64,000 nucleotides of DNA from the NCBI GenBank assembly GCA_023853785.1, contig JAJIRX010000721.1:62001-126000 (forward strand), read 5' to 3'. Of the stretch, positions 1-11,759 are shown piece after piece (positions within the stretch are counted from its first letter, which is position 1; each line of letters begins with the position of its first letter). A program made the translations under genes and the position numbers. A model generated the notes under the pieces. The model was not told the DNA's origin, searched no databases, and was given only the letters and a program-made list of their open reading frames with translations. This DNA comes from Psilocybe azurescens (lineage: Eukaryota > Basidiomycota > Agaricomycetes > Agaricales > Agrocybaceae).

Positions 1-1026
1 CTCAAATGACGCACTAATAAGTAAACCATGTGGCGGTACTCTGGCCAGGCAGTCAATTGAATGATAGCCACTCCCTTATTCGGCTTTAGCGCCCAGTCCA
101 CTGTCCTGAAATATAGCGGCAGATTGCTGACTCCAATGGCCTGGCTGCATCCATGAGTGATGCATATTGCGATGTCACTTAGCATACATTGAACTCGCCT
201 CAGCCATCTCAATGCTTACAAGGGTGTCAAAGGCACCCTCGAATTTTGCAGGATATTTTCTGTAGTTCAACAGGTGGACCGTTATACAACTCCGCAGGCT
301 CGTGTCCTGGATTCTCTTTTCCCCGCTGTGCTATTTTTCTATCAACAATGTTATAGTGTTCACTATACAGCCTTGCCTAGCAGCCCATTGGAAATCAATA
401 CACTCATAAGTAACACTGAATTATGGTATCCCATGCATTACCTTTATGGACTGGCTACCCCATCCGGACCTAATCTCTAGATATGGCCACGTTTGATTCT
501 TGCCAATCGGAGAATATTTTGAGCTGAGTGTTCTTAAAAGCAGAAGCTGTATATGCTCCATCTAGATCTCCTGTAACTCGATCCAGCTGATCTGTCCAGA
601 GAGCGCAGGTGTGTGTCATATTTTGACCTGGCAATATGCGGTAACGAAGATAACGAATTGCACCCATGAAGATACATCATCATCCACAAGGAAGCAGGAG
701 TACCATAGTATCTCGAAAAGATCATTCGAGCAGTCGTATCCAGTGACCTTGTGATAAAATACATTGTTCTTTTTATGAACTTTGAGGTATCAATGGCTTT
801 TGAAAGGGTTTAACCCCCAAAATGTATAAACTCTCTCGATTAACTAAGGATTGTCCGCCAATAATTCGTACATCCGAGGTCATTTCTGAGAAGTAATTTG
901 AGCCAGAAATTTTGAGATTTGGTGCACGTCGTGCCTCGTGAGTGACTTTGGCCCTTGGAGCTATAGCCAAAAGAATGCGTAGACAAGGATTTAAAGGATG
1001 ATCCCCAACGAACACCCCTCAAATCG
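1..1026. other. no gene recognised
   Basis: Only short unrelated open frames occur on both strands, and none shows a family motif, signal peptide or convincing splice structure. I see no RNA gene or repeat. Confidence 0.4.
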
Positions 1027-1560
1027 TGCTCCCTGATTTGTCTAGTATTTATTTCTCTTTGTCGGACACATTTTCCGCACCGCCAATCTTCGTACTACTC
1101 AGAAGCTAAACGAATTTGCACAACCCGTCACGGACACACTGGCAATTTTACGACACGTTTGGGAGCTCCATGACCAACCACCAAAGAGCGGAATCGATTT
1201 TAGTTACTCTGCAGAGGTGTCGAAAATCTTTGGACGGCTTTCGAGCCTGCAGAGACTCACTTTATGATGCTCAGGCATGCAATACGATTGGAGTGGAATG
1301 TGTCCTTCGATGCGGACAATCTTTCTCCGACTGTTGAATCTCCCGACCGTCTCTTTTCTATGCATCAAGGAAGTTGAGAACCTCATACCTTCCGATCTCG
1401 ATCCCTGCCTAAACCTAAAGTGTCTCCGTATGGAGAAGGCTGACGTTATGGAACGTGCCAACACTGCTTCAAGTTCACCCCTTTAATCATACCAATCACT
1501 GAATCGGTACCGCTTCAAATTGCAAACACTCGAAGTAGTCGGCGATTCAGTTTCCATGGT
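1027..1560 (+). pseudogene. F-box/LRR-type protein relic
   Basis: One frame (position 1082 onward) reads as the middle part of an agaric F-box-like protein: a stretch ending SLQRLTL, then TIFLRLLNLPTVSFLCIKEV, then LIPSDLDPCLNLKCLRME, the usual pattern of repeated leucine-rich stretches after the F-box in these families. The frame is interrupted by TGA at 1265-1267 and TAA at 1484-1486, and similarity continues weakly after each (KLQTLEVVGDSVSM near 1520). No F-box N terminus was found upstream. In intact relatives the F-box binds Skp1 for SCF ubiquitin ligases. Here I infer a decayed fragment; the family call rests on remembered pattern only. Confidence 0.45.
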
Positions 1561-2415
1561 GCGATAGGAATATTTAACCGTGGCATTTCCGGCGAAGAGC
1601 ATAGAAAGCTCAGAAACATTATTATATCCTGCCATGGAGCCCAAAACAATGTGATAATTATCGATCTCAAGCAGGCAGCGCCTCGAGACTTTACGCATCC
1701 AAAGCATGCGGTTTCTCTTTTCCTGACTCTAGAGGGTGCCACTTAAAACTTTTGTCGGGGAGTATCATGGGGCGTATACTTATAGATCAAGCCATCGGTT
1801 TATTAGGAATGTTGACAACTGTAGACCTTGACGTTTACTCCTGTCGGGAATGCTCGCTGTACATCGTTTGCAATGATGAGCTTGTCAATAAGCTTCAATT
1901 TTTAGTTTTTAAAGGTGCATTTTAAAAATGACGTGGAATTAATATTAAAATTATCATGCATTGGTCTTTAATTGAAATATGAGTGAGACAATGATATATA
2001 GAAGCTCATTGAAAACGGCGGGAGTTGGGCGAGTAGGCGGGAAATGGTGTGCTCAGAGCGTTGGAACGAACGTGAGAATGATTAGGCCGACGTGCGCGAT
2101 GTGACTAACGTAGTCACAGTATCATCTTAAAACCTAACCAAACCGTCCAAAACCGAGGTTAACCAGGATCCCGAATGGGGCCTTAGGGGTTTTCAGGAGT
2201 TTCGGTTGTCACGCTCAGCGGCCCGTGAGTGGTGCGCGTGACATATTGAGGCTCTCGCAGTCTAAAAGTAATACCTCCGAATGTTCATTCAACCAAATCT
2301 CAAACGGTGACAGGTATTTTTAATACGTCGCTTTTCGCCTTTCAAGCGTCCATTATCGAATATTAGCATTCCCAAATCACAGAAGAACTGGGGAAAACTA
2401 TTACACCACCTCAAT
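1561..2415. other. intergenic, no gene recognised
   Basis: AT-rich spacer followed by a region upstream of the BAH-PHD start. Nothing codes convincingly; the last 200 bases probably hold the promoter of the downstream gene, but no clear TATA element was seen. Confidence 0.4.
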
Positions 2416-4180
2416 ATGACCCGCAGTCGTCCACCACAAGCAGCAAACGCGAAGAAAACGAAAGGTAAATCCAAAAGGGCAGAAACCGTGTCGGATGAGA
2501 AATTCGCTACTTTGAAGCCTTTCGGATCTTTTGTTGGTACGCCTCAATGTGTTTCCATTTGTATTTTGATCTGATTGATGTTGATTCGCCACAAATGCCT
2601 CAATTATCATCCCGTACTCCATCTTTGTGTCAATTCGAATTTCGTTCAACCCTTTCTAGTGTCCGATCCAGAAACGAAGGAAGGCTATAAATTCATGAAA
2701 GAGGATAAGTACGCTCAGCAACAATGACTGACACTGCTCCACCTGATGACCACCTCTAGCGCCGCCATTCTTCCACACGGACGCGATCCAGAAGCCGGGC
2801 TAGACGAGGAGCAGTATTGGATCGGAAAGATCAAGGACATACGCGCTGAAATACACGATGACGGGTCAAACACAGTGAGAAAAACATCCGCTCTGTCTAG
2901 CTGGTTTAGCTGTAACTAGCCTTTCTATCGCGGCAGGTTTGGGCACGAGTGCAGTGGTTCTACTCGGGGACAGATGTCGCAAGTGTTGTGAAGTCATTGT
3001 GCGCAATACCTCTTTCAATAGCCATTCCTTTACTAAACAAACGGAAAATCCGCACAATTCAGTGACGAATCTGCTATCGGTAAATACGAAAAAGTGTTCT
3101 CAGATCATTTCGACTACGTTGGACCAGAGGCATTTAATGGTACTTACCATCCACATCTTATTTTATATCTGCTGATGCTATATGGCCAGCTGTCGTTTCA
3201 ATGGCCAAATTCAACGAAAATGACCCAGAACCACCCTTTATTGCCTGGGACCGTTTCTTCCGACGGTACAACTTCGAATACAAAACACGGACTCTTAAGG
3301 TACCGTCCCCGTACCCCCTACTCATCTTGATACTATGTTCATCGTCCTCTTATCTCCTCTGCTAGCCAAAGCCTGGATCCTCGTCATGCACGTGCAAACT
3401 TCCATACAATCCTAACGATACAGATCCTTCTAGCCTCATGCACTTCTGTCCACGGCCATCATGTCGAAAGGCTTACCATCACAGTTGCCTTTTAGCTGCA
3501 AAATCTAAAGAAAGCTCAACGACCCTCATCTCGCCGAGTTCACCTCAGATAACGGTCTCCAACTCCCCAGAAAGCACAAACGGGCAACAAGGAGTTCTCT
3601 CAATTCGATCAGTGTGAAATCAACTCCAGATGCTTCAGAACAAAATCTAGCACCCGACAACCCAACTTTTAGCCGTTCTTTCCGGCTGCTCGCCTGTTCA
3701 CCAGATACAGACGACAATGTGGATCTTCAATCCCTCATCCCACTGACGGTACAGAGCCCCGCCAAGTTAGACGACGAGGCGGAGGAATCGGACGCTCCAC
3801 CACCTCCGAAGAAAAAAAAGGAAGGGTCGTGGTTTCACTGCGAAGAAACGTGCCCCTGCAGCACCACGGCGACGGCCGACGCGGACCCTGCTGACACGTT
3901 GGGAGAGCTCCCTTTTGATCTTCTGCACGTGGCTGAACAGCCTCTTGTTCGCGGAGCGGCGTTCGCGAATGGTGGGGTGTCTGGCAATATTGCTTTTGTT
4001 ACTCGCGCGCGAAGGCTTGTATATAAATTGCTACAAGGTGAACCCTTGCCCGCACGCTGGGAAGACGTCGTGTTCGTCGAGGGCCAAGGAGCAGATCTCA
4101 AGAACGCCATTGTGAAAATCGGCGCGTCAAGGAAGGTTCTGCCTCCTTTTGTCTGTCCGAGTTGTAAAAGTGCGATCTGA
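2416..4180 (+). CDS. BAH and PHD-finger domain protein
   Basis: A chromatin-reader type protein. Exons read as 2416-2536, 2660-2708, 2760-2874, 2937-2992, 3063-3139, 3190-3299 and 3366-4180; the first six join in perfect phase (528 nt). The BAH domain spans exons 3-6, with EEQYWIGKIKDIRAE, VWARVQWFYSGTDV and YEKVFSDHFDYVGPEAF. A Cys/His finger follows at about 3387-3490: CTCKLPYNPND, then MHFCPRPSCRKAYHHSC. A Ser/Pro-rich linker and a conserved tail ending in FVCPSCKSAI close the protein. Known family role: BAH binds nucleosomes or modified histones and PHD binds histone H3 tails, so nuclear chromatin binding is inferred. Oddity: the frame moves by one base between about 3490 and 3611, and no good intron fixes it, so one base is probably missing. 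The start is the first ATG in frame, followed by a basic segment. Confidence 0.8.
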
Positions 4181-4523
4181 TCACGGTACTCTTCATTATT
4201 CTTTTTCGTTTTTGTTTTTCTTGTACACAATTGCTTTGGCTGCTTTCTTTGCATGATGTTGGTTGACTCACTGATATAGATATTTAACTACCATCGATAC
4301 CAAACTAGACCTGCTTTAATCTGTATTTCAATTATTTTTGTACACCAGTAACGTGCAATTGAGTAGTGTCCTCGAGATTTTGTGCTATTTGCCCCATTTT
4401 ACTGTACTTTTACGACCTTTGAAGGAATCGATACTAAAAGTAACGAGAACCACGATGAATGCCCATAGAAGAAAAAAAGAAAAAAAGCTACTGGTGATGG
4501 GACATCCGGAAAGAAAGGGGGAG
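4181..4523. other. convergent 3' spacer
   Basis: Space between two converging genes. It holds T-rich and A-rich runs that could serve as 3' end signals for both; no gene seen. Confidence 0.4.
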
Positions 4524-5272
4524 TTAGGAGTGGCTGAGTGGGTGTACAGGCATAACAGAGTGATGAGAATATTCTGTATCACTAGACACGGAGGGTGTCA
4601 AATGCGAACCAGCGGTACTAGAGGTCGACAGTTTTGACATTCGACGGAAAAGACCTGGAGATTTCCCGTCTGAACCGGGAGCATTGACAGAAGGCAGACG
4701 TGATTTTCGCATTGAAGTAACCGACCTCCGTAGGCTATGGACCATTCCTTGCATTTTCGGCAAAGTCGACTTTCTGACAAGATTCACAAATTGATCCCCA
4801 GATGACTTCAAGGCTGCTTGTCCTGATGTGTTTGACATGGACGAAGATGTGATCAACTCTGGGGTAGAATATCTTGGAATGTCCTGGGTACATCATTGCC
4901 AGGCCCTGCGGGTAGGGTGGATCTCCTGACAGGTGCTGTGCATATTGGTTCAAGAAGCTTTCATGGGCATGTTACTGTATTAAGAGCGCTAACTGGAGCT
5001 TACAATTGGCAAAGGCACTCGGCCTCGACTGTTCAATCGATGAAATGGCAGACGTGATAGGTGTCAAAATACCGTACTCCGATCCCGGATCCCCGTGGTA
5101 GAGATTTCCGTTTGCATCTCGAAATGTATATCTTCTTGTATCGTCATCGTAGCCTATACGCTCGAACCCTTCTGGGAGACGCGATAGATCCTAGTAGACA
5201 GAAGTATTGAATTCAAGTTTACGCGATGTTCAAAGCCCTTACCTCGTCATGATGGGTGAATCGATTGCTCAT
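4524..5272 (-). CDS. conserved basidiomycete protein (YDxDT-RYTFRD type)
   Basis: Exons 5272-5243, 5190-5004 and 4935-4524. The N-terminal half has the signature GFERIGYDDDTRRYTFRDA followed by GDPGSEYGILTPI, seen in many small agaric proteins that databases often label as LysM/CBM50-related. The C-terminal half is basic and Ser-rich with FVNLVRKSTLPKMQGMVHSL. No signal peptide is visible, so a cell-wall role is doubtful and I assign no function. The acceptor at 4936-4937 was chosen because it keeps phase and yields PRTFQDILPQ, which I recall as conserved. Oddity: just after DILPQS the frame shifts by one base near 4854-4858. One missing T would restore continuity; a 35-nt intron is the only other reading and is unusually short. 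Confidence 0.6.
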
Positions 5273-6960
5273 TCCAGCTTTTATAGCTACGCCGCGTCGA
5301 TAGAGGCTAGGGAGAAGTTAGGAGGTTAAGAAGTTGTAAACCAGGGAGCTCGTGTTGTACAACCCCAAACCAACCGCCTCTAACCGCACAGCAACGAACT
5401 AGGAGAAGCGTGAGAGAATTTACTGATCTCCGCTTAAAATCATCGGGCAATCATTCAAGAACCCACCCCTTTACTTCCACTTGCTTCCATCTTCTCTATC
5501 GAGTCTTCGCCCTGAAGCTATTATTTATGTTATTCATCTCTTTTATCATTCAAAACTCTTACGATCCGTTAAAAGTATCGTTTTCTGTCTCCCTGATTTT
5601 GACTACGGAAATGTGTCTTGCTGGGCCTTTTCAACGAAGTCAAGCCAGTTCTCACGTGTATAGCATGTCAATTCTTATTGGCCGTAGTATTAACGATGAG
5701 GGCAGTCTCGCCAATATAATTATATGGGACGGCTTCTATTCGAAAACGTTCACCGTGCTGCGACCCATGTTGGAAATCTATCCAGAAGCTATAAGCTCTC
5801 AATAGCCCTTCGGGAGTTTTCAGCTGATGTTGGACAGCTTTGTATGTTGTCTTTCTCAAGTGGCTATAGGACTGTTGCCCGGGAAGTATGCCAGGAGAGT
5901 GTACACGGTGACCCCATGACCCTTCCCATACGGTATAATGAACTGACGCTGTATGAATATCCCTGATAAACGGAATCTATATAAACCACCAGGGCCCATG
6001 GTCAGCCCAATGGTCTCGCAGGAGTACTTTGCATATGGCACGATCTCGTTACCGATATAGTCACAAACGAATCAGATATAACTGGTAACCTGTTCTTATT
6101 TGCCCTCGTTGAGCCGAATGAGCTTCAATCGTGTACTGTATCTTTTGCTGCTAGAGTACCTGTGCACCTTGTTTATGCTTTACACAAACTGTGTATAACA
6201 AGAGTGGGGTACAACACTCTCGGATGCACACTTCTAGATGCCAATCGTCGAATATTTTAATTTAGAGATGACTGGAGTAAGCGAGTCCATCCAGGCGTGA
6301 ATGCTCTTTCTCTTCATCCCGAAGTTAGTACTCATTCAGTACCTGTACATATGTAGCGGCCATTGATATGTAATCGCTCGTGAATTGTCTTGAATTGGAC
6401 CAGGTAAGGTTCATGGCCCTTAAGGGATTTATAAGGGGTATAGTGCCAACTTCGCGTCCGGCAGCTGAATTTGCAAAAATATCACGAAACACAGCCTACA
6501 ATAGCATCTTTACTCTATTGGTCATAGACATTCGACGAGCATGAATTGATATCCTGTGATAATTTATGGTATCACACTTTGACATCTCATGGGCAACGCT
6601 GTGGAGCGACTAGAGACTCCACCTTCACTCCGAGAATTCCTCTTGTCAGCTGGTTTCCTCTCTTTCAGACTTGATCTGTCAGTATTTTCGAGTGTCCGGT
6701 TGGGATATATTTGTATCAAACCTCGAGGTCCCGAAGTACATACATGATACGTATGACAAATGAGTGGAGACATTAGATACCCGCTCACGCAAAGCAGTTT
6801 ACTACATGGCAAGTAATAGCCAAGTATATCAGCGTTCTCGATTAAAGATGGAATCATATCGTAACCTTCAATTCTTAAGCAAACTTAACATGATATTCTA
6901 AATATCTGACATCCGGATCCGAGTCCCTCTATAACCAACCGTCCAGACTGCATAGATACA
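5273..6960. other. no gene recognised
   Basis: Long AT-rich spacer. The largest open frame (5410-5805, + strand) has no family motif and atypical composition, so I do not call it. It includes the presumed promoter of the minus-strand gene that starts at 5272. Confidence 0.4.
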
Positions 6961-7736
6961 CTAATAGATACCAGGGATTAAAAGGTATGGAACATCTTTC
7001 GCCCAGTTGTCCCATTCCTGTCCAAACTTCTTCCTTAACGCTGCGTCTTCATTTGACATCCTCGAAAGCGTGAGTACTTGCATATGAATCAGTGTTGGAA
7101 TCAGGTATGCCGCCAGGACTGCCTGCCCAAACCACGCCTCGAGAAATCCGGACTCCCTGACCCAGGAGCCTTGCGCGCCGTGGTAGAGGAACCAGCCGGT
7201 AATGGCGAGCGTTAGACCGGTATAGCTGGGATGGCGAACATATGCGTAGGGCCCAGTTTTAATTAATTCGTGATCCTTTTGAATACTGATTTGGAAGCGG
7301 AAGAAGCGACCCAGATCCCGGTACGTGCGAATCCTTAAAGCTGCCCCACAGATCCACAATACTACCCCAAAGGCGCCTATGTAGCTCAAATGAAGTCGAT
7401 TTGGGTCCCGGCCTCCCAAGAGAAAAGAAGAGAGTTCTCTGCGATGCCGAGGATGAAGAACTGGCGTGAGCAACTAATGTCGCCATCTCTACAGCAGCAA
7501 GCATGAATTGACCAATCTGAATCCATTATAATCAATAAATATTCCTAGAAGCTAGTAACTAAAATTTGTTGACTACTCACGTGGGCTAGGTGAAGCCTGT
7601 AGAGCCTGAGCATATTGAAATCAGTTTTTGTAGAGGGAATAACCTCTTCAGCTTTGGGAGGCGGATGAGGAGGGGTAAGCATCGCCTTGAACAGAATAGT
7701 CAAGATTACAATGATAGGGATTTTCACTGTGGACAT
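6961..7736 (-). CDS. isoprenylcysteine carboxyl methyltransferase-like, copy 1 (frameshifted)
   Basis: Integral membrane methyltransferase of the ICMT/PEMT type. Exon 1 7736-7581 (156 nt) has one hydrophobic segment and a Pro-rich loop; a 64-nt intron (7580-7517) follows; exon 2 (7516-6961) carries further membrane segments and the SAM-binding signature GPYAYVRHPSYTGL. It ends like its two paralogues (VPYLLIPGIY). Known family reaction: SAM-dependent methylation of a C-terminal prenylcysteine in the ER membrane. The small-fungal-paralogue substrate is unknown, so other prenyl or lipid thiols are possible. Oddity: the frame moves by one base at about 7427-7441, a purine-rich stretch, just before LLGGRDPNRL; exon 2 is 556 nt versus 558 in both paralogues. 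It is either a decayed copy or a base-call error. Confidence 0.8.
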
Positions 7737-8095
7737 TTTCAATGGGTAGAGTGCTGTTAATCGCCATGTTCAAGTTCGTATTTAAACATTTGCAAGCGAC
7801 CGGCTTGCGTTTACCAACGCCACCGCCTCATCGGAGAAATTAATTTCCAGAGTTTTTCGGATGATAGCATGGCCCAGATGAGAGAAAGGCTTTTCGCTGG
7901 CAGACACGGCAAAAGGAGTGCCAAGTGTTGTTGTCTGTCGAATCGGAAATGACTCTTTCCGGTGCGGTTAGTTTAATTGGTTGTATGGAGGGATGCACAA
8001 TTACACATATGTACATACTTCGATGAATTCTTCGGAGTTTTAGATTGACATTGACCGCGTGCGAAGGCAACTCAAATTCCGCTGTATTATGTACT
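7737..8095. other. spacer between ICMT-like copies 1 and 2
   Basis: Upstream region of copy 1 and downstream region of copy 2. An AT-rich stretch at about 7777-7786 lies ~45 bases above the copy 1 start and could be a weak TATA element. No gene. Confidence 0.4.
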
Positions 8096-8859
8096 CTAAT
8101 AGACTCCAGGGATGAGCTGATAAGGTACTTTCTTTGCCCATTCATCCCACTTCTTTCCAAACTTATTCCTCAACGCCTTGTCCTCGCTTGACATCCTTGG
8201 GAGTGTAAATGCGGGACCAGGAAGCATGAATAGTACTATAAATGTCGCCAGCGCGATTCTTCCACCTACTGAGTCCAAAAACCCAGATTCTCTAACCCAC
8301 GATCCTCTTGTGCCATACCAAAGAGCCCATCCAAGATCAGCTAAGACAATGCCACTGTAGCTGGGATGTCGGACATATGCGTATAGGCCGGTTGTAACGA
8401 GTTGGTGGTCCTTTTGTATGCTGATGTCGAAGCGGAAGAAACGGCCTAAATCTTGATAGGTGCGCATCCTCATCGCGTAGCCGCATATCCAGAAGAAGGC
8501 GGCCAAGTAACTAAGAGGATGCAGCTGGAGTGTGTTAGGGTCGCTTCCTTCAACCAAGCAGATGTGGAGTATCTTCCGCGACATCAAAGACGAGGGATTT
8601 GTGTTGGCGATTATGACTGCTATCTCAATGGCAGCAAGGAGAGTTTGTCCCATCTGAATTGCAATTAGAGCAGAAAGTTTGCTATTGAGAGGAATGGTCT
8701 TACTCGTGACATATAGAGTATAAAGTTTCTGCCAGATACCCAATCTATCTTGGTGGTCGCTACCAAATCTTCCTTCGCAGGAGCAGGGTTTGGAGACGTG
8801 AACATCGCATTGAACGTGAACGTCAATACGACGATAAGAGGTATTTTGGCGACTGACAT
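8096..8859 (-). CDS. isoprenylcysteine carboxyl methyltransferase-like, copy 2
   Basis: Intact member of the three-gene array. Exon 1 8859-8704 (156 nt), a 50-nt intron 8703-8654 (GTAAGA...ATTCAG), exon 2 8653-8096 (558 nt), giving 237 residues. It shows an N-terminal hydrophobic helix with TSPNPAPAKEDLV loop, a helix starting MGQTLLAAIEIAVII, FFWICGYAMRMRTYQDLG, and the signature GLYAYVRHPSYSGI that forms the SAM site in this family. The C terminus is VPYQLIPGVY. The start is the first ATG, about 40 bases below a TATA-like ctttatag (8898-8905, read on the minus strand). Known for the family: ER-membrane methylation of prenylcysteine; the exact substrate of these small agaric paralogues is not known. 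Confidence 0.88.
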
Positions 8860-9935
8860 AGTGGTGCAAGTTGAAATTCACGATATCTTGATGAGCCCTT
8901 TATAGAAAAATCAAGGTCCTGCAGACATTGGTCAGACGTCTCCATGGAAAAAAATAATCTATGTTAGATACTTGTAAATTTATTCCTGATTTGAGACTCG
9001 GATGATTCGCCTTCCGAAAACGCGACCCGGAGCTATGAACAAAATTAAAGGATCTGTCTTGGAGTTATTGACTGACCACACGAGGTGGCGCCTTAATGTG
9101 CTGTACCGTATCCGATTGGTACTCGGTCTTGGGCAGGAAGCCGTTCAGGCATTTATGAAGGAAGCCTTCCATAGTTTCGGTTATATGAGTCCCGATCTTC
9201 CCATGTTGTCTTTTCTGAACACTGGTGAGAAATCTTCAGGGGCTAGCACGGGTTTGAACAATCCATTGGCCATCGATAAAGATCCAGCAGAGTGCGAGTG
9301 TAGACCGCAATGTTACAAGTATGAGGATTCCCACTGTGAAAACTAAAGCCAGATATTTGACGGGCTCATGCACTTTACATAAAATATTCGTATGGATACA
9401 CTCGGGTCATCCATATTTCAAAAACAGCAGAGATCTCTTTGCGGCGGATGGTATGAGAATACTCGGACCGGTCCCATGGATCTGACAAGCTAGCGGGCCT
9501 CTAAAGCTCGCCGAGATGCATAATGTGCTGAGATTGAACAAAATTTAGAATGTCTGATAATCCTTCGAGCGAAGATATAACTGACTGTGCTTTAGACTGG
9601 TAATGATTATACACAGAGACCGCCAAGTTAGCTTAAAAGCTCGCACACATGTAACAGTTGATAATTGAGCAACATGGAGAAATAACGATGAGAAACTGAC
9701 AGATGTAACTTTAAGTAAAGCTTACTGTAATGCCAGCATAACAACATCGGTTAAAATGTAGGGACGTGTTAGAAGATTCGATCCCGTCGTCAAGTTCCAT
9801 AATCATCTGCCGATTTAATTTTTTTGAAGGAGAAAATTAATGCAGGGCAAGTATAACGCCAGAAAGGAGGCATCGGGCGTTGATTTCTAAATATCAAGAA
9901 AGGAGCAGGTCGACAGTAAGTAGAAGAACTTGTTA
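8860..9935. other. no gene recognised
   Basis: One 114-codon plus-strand frame at 9002-9346 exists but has no recognised domain, no signal peptide and no clear promoter, so it is left uncalled. The rest is AT-rich. Confidence 0.35.
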
Positions 9936-10095
9936 CAGTCGAATCTGCCATAACCCATACCTATGATAACCCACAACCTGTAATAACCCATAGGTGTGAG
10001 TGCGACCAAACTGAAATTTACACCACAATTAACCTCTTATAACCCATAGCCCGGACCATCCACCGAGGGGGTATGGGTTATGATAGGTTCGACTG
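9936..10095. mobile_element. 160-bp pogo/Tc1-like MITE
   Basis: The ends form 26-bp terminal inverted repeats: left CAGTCGAATCTGCC... and right (reverse complement) CAGTCGAACCTATC..., both continuing ATAACCCATACC, with 3 mismatches. A TA dinucleotide flanks each end (9934-9935 and 10096-10097), the target duplication of Tc1/mariner and pogo elements. The interior repeats the unit ATAACCCA several times and has no coding capacity. It is a non-autonomous element lying between ICMT-like copies 2 and 3; no transposase is in the window. Confidence 0.8.
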
Positions 10096-10994
10096 TACCA
10101 TCAACAGGATGTGGAGTGGAGGTACATACGTGAGAACGGAGATGAGGTACGGCAAGATAGAATGGTAATGTCGGCAGCATACCACATCCGCTATCACCCG
10201 GGCGTGGACGAAGGAGCGGTTGGAATTGATATAACTAGCTATACTGAGACTACCGCTGCAGTCGGTATCGGAGAATACGGAGTGGCCCGGTGCCGAAGGA
10301 AGTGGTCAACGTTCAAACGTTCATTGCTGCTATTCGATCGAATGAGGGTGGGATGGATTCTGCTTATTGGTGTGTCGATGCAGATTCCAACGGTAGTCGA
10401 TGACGTCACTGCTTTCCCCACGACGAGGTGGATGAGAAGGGAACAGCACCTTTCACAGCAGTAAGACAATCAAAAGAAAGCAAGCTTGAAATTAAACGAG
10501 AGAATGAAACAAAACACGTGTAATCGGAGATTGAATAACTCACGGTCAATGCCGGACATTTAAATCTGTGAGGCGTGGCCTTCAGAAATGAAGGTGAATA
10601 GATTCTGGATAGAATAGGTTCGTTCTCAAACCCACAATCTCTCATAACTGAAAACAGACTTTCTCTAATCAAGAACGAATCTCCCCGGACTTCCAACTAT
10701 CAATAAGCACGTGATGATATTCATATTACATAACATCTGCCCACCCTACAGCGACCAAACATTGACAACGACTCCGAGTTGACTTTCGAGCACCTGCGAA
10801 CTTCACTCTCAAGGACCTATTAATGCGTAGTAAAATCAAAATGCGAGATTTTCCAAAACCGCTTTTTGAGGCTGTCTCCCAATGTCTCCCCAATGTCTCC
10901 CACAGTTTCTTCTCTGTCGACAGTTAGTGAGAAATATGTAGGTGCGTTTATTCCATCCATAACTTTTAGTCTAATTACTGAATAGCTCCGGCCA
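10096..10994. other. no gene recognised
   Basis: Spacer downstream of ICMT-like copy 3. Open frames at 10111-10464 (+) and 10406-10696 (-) are unrelated in sequence to known families and overlap in opposite strands; neither is called. Confidence 0.35.
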
Positions 10995-11759
10995 CTAATA
11001 GACACCAGGGATAATGCGATAAGGCACATTTTTCTGCCATTCCAGCCACTCCTTTCCAAACTGCTTCTTCAGAGCGTCATCTTCCTTAGCCACCCGAAGG
11101 AATGTCACAAACGGAGGAGAAAGTATGAAGAAAAGAGTGAATAGAACAACCGCACTCCTTCCCACCCCGTTATCCCAAAGACCCGACTCTCTAATCCACG
11201 ATCCCTGGGAACCGTTCCACAAGAACCATCCAATGTCTGCGAGCATGAGACCGCTATAGCTTGGATGTCGGACGTAGGCATAGGGTCCAGTCGTGATCAG
11301 CTTGTGATCCTTTTGAATGCTGACGGTAAAGCGGAAGAATTTGCCCATATGTTGATATGCCTGCATTCTTAACGCAGCACCGGCCAGCCAAAGAACGGCT
11401 CCAAAGATGTTGGAGATATTCAGGCGAAGCCTACTGGGGTCTCCACCAGCGAATACCAAGGTGGATAGTAATTGTTGGGATAACGGAGATGATGGACTAG
11501 CGTATGCCAATATCGTGGCAATTTCAGCTGCGGCGAGTACGATCTGTCCAACCTGGAGTAAAATGAGCACGACAAGGAACGCGACAAACAGAAAATACGT
11601 TACATATGACGCTGTGAGTATGATATCTCGAGCTTTTGATACATCCACAGTGGCAGACGGGACCTCTTCACCCTTGGGAGGGTCTGGTTGAGGGGACGTC
11701 AACATCGCCTTGAAAGCAAGGGATATAATAGCAACAACAGGGATTTTGGCTAAGGACAT
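10995..11759 (-). CDS. isoprenylcysteine carboxyl methyltransferase-like, copy 3
   Basis: Third member of the array. Exon 1 11759-11604 (156 nt) and exon 2 11552-10995 (558 nt) give exactly the exon sizes of copy 2 and 237 residues. The intron (11603-11553, GTAACG...CTCCAG) is 51 nt, has no stop codon and keeps frame, so an automatic caller will probably read through it and add 17 hydrophobic residues. Family marks: GPYAYVRHPSYSGL, RKDDAL-type charged patch near the C terminus (KEDDALKKQFGKEW) and the ending VPYRIIPGVY. A TATA-like element (tttatata at 11810-11817, minus strand) lies ~50 bases upstream. Function as for copy 2: SAM-dependent methylation of prenylcysteine or a similar lipid thiol at the ER, inferred from family. 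Confidence 0.88.
   Translation of the reverse strand: MSLAKIPVVAIISLAFKAMLTSPQPDPPKGEEVPSATVDVSKARDIILTASYVTYFLFVAFLVVLILLQVGQIVLAAAEIATILAYASPSSPLSQQLLSTLVFAGGDPSRLRLNISNIFGAVLWLAGAALRMQAYQHMGKFFRFTVSIQKDHKLITTGPYAYVRHPSYSGLMLADIGWFLWNGSQGSWIRESGLWDNGVGRSAVVLFTLFFILSPPFVTFLRVAKEDDALKKQFGKEWLEWQKNVPYRIIPGVY

Noticed and set aside
4824..4858. 35-nt intron in the small conserved gene
   Set aside because: A single missing T gives better continuity (QSLITSSSMSN), and the intron would be far shorter than others here.
5410..5805. 131-codon plus-strand open frame
   Set aside because: AT-rich hydrophobic text without a recognisable family or splice partners.
9002..9346. 114-codon plus-strand open frame
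   Set aside because: No motif, no signal peptide and no clear promoter; could be chance in a 1 kb spacer.
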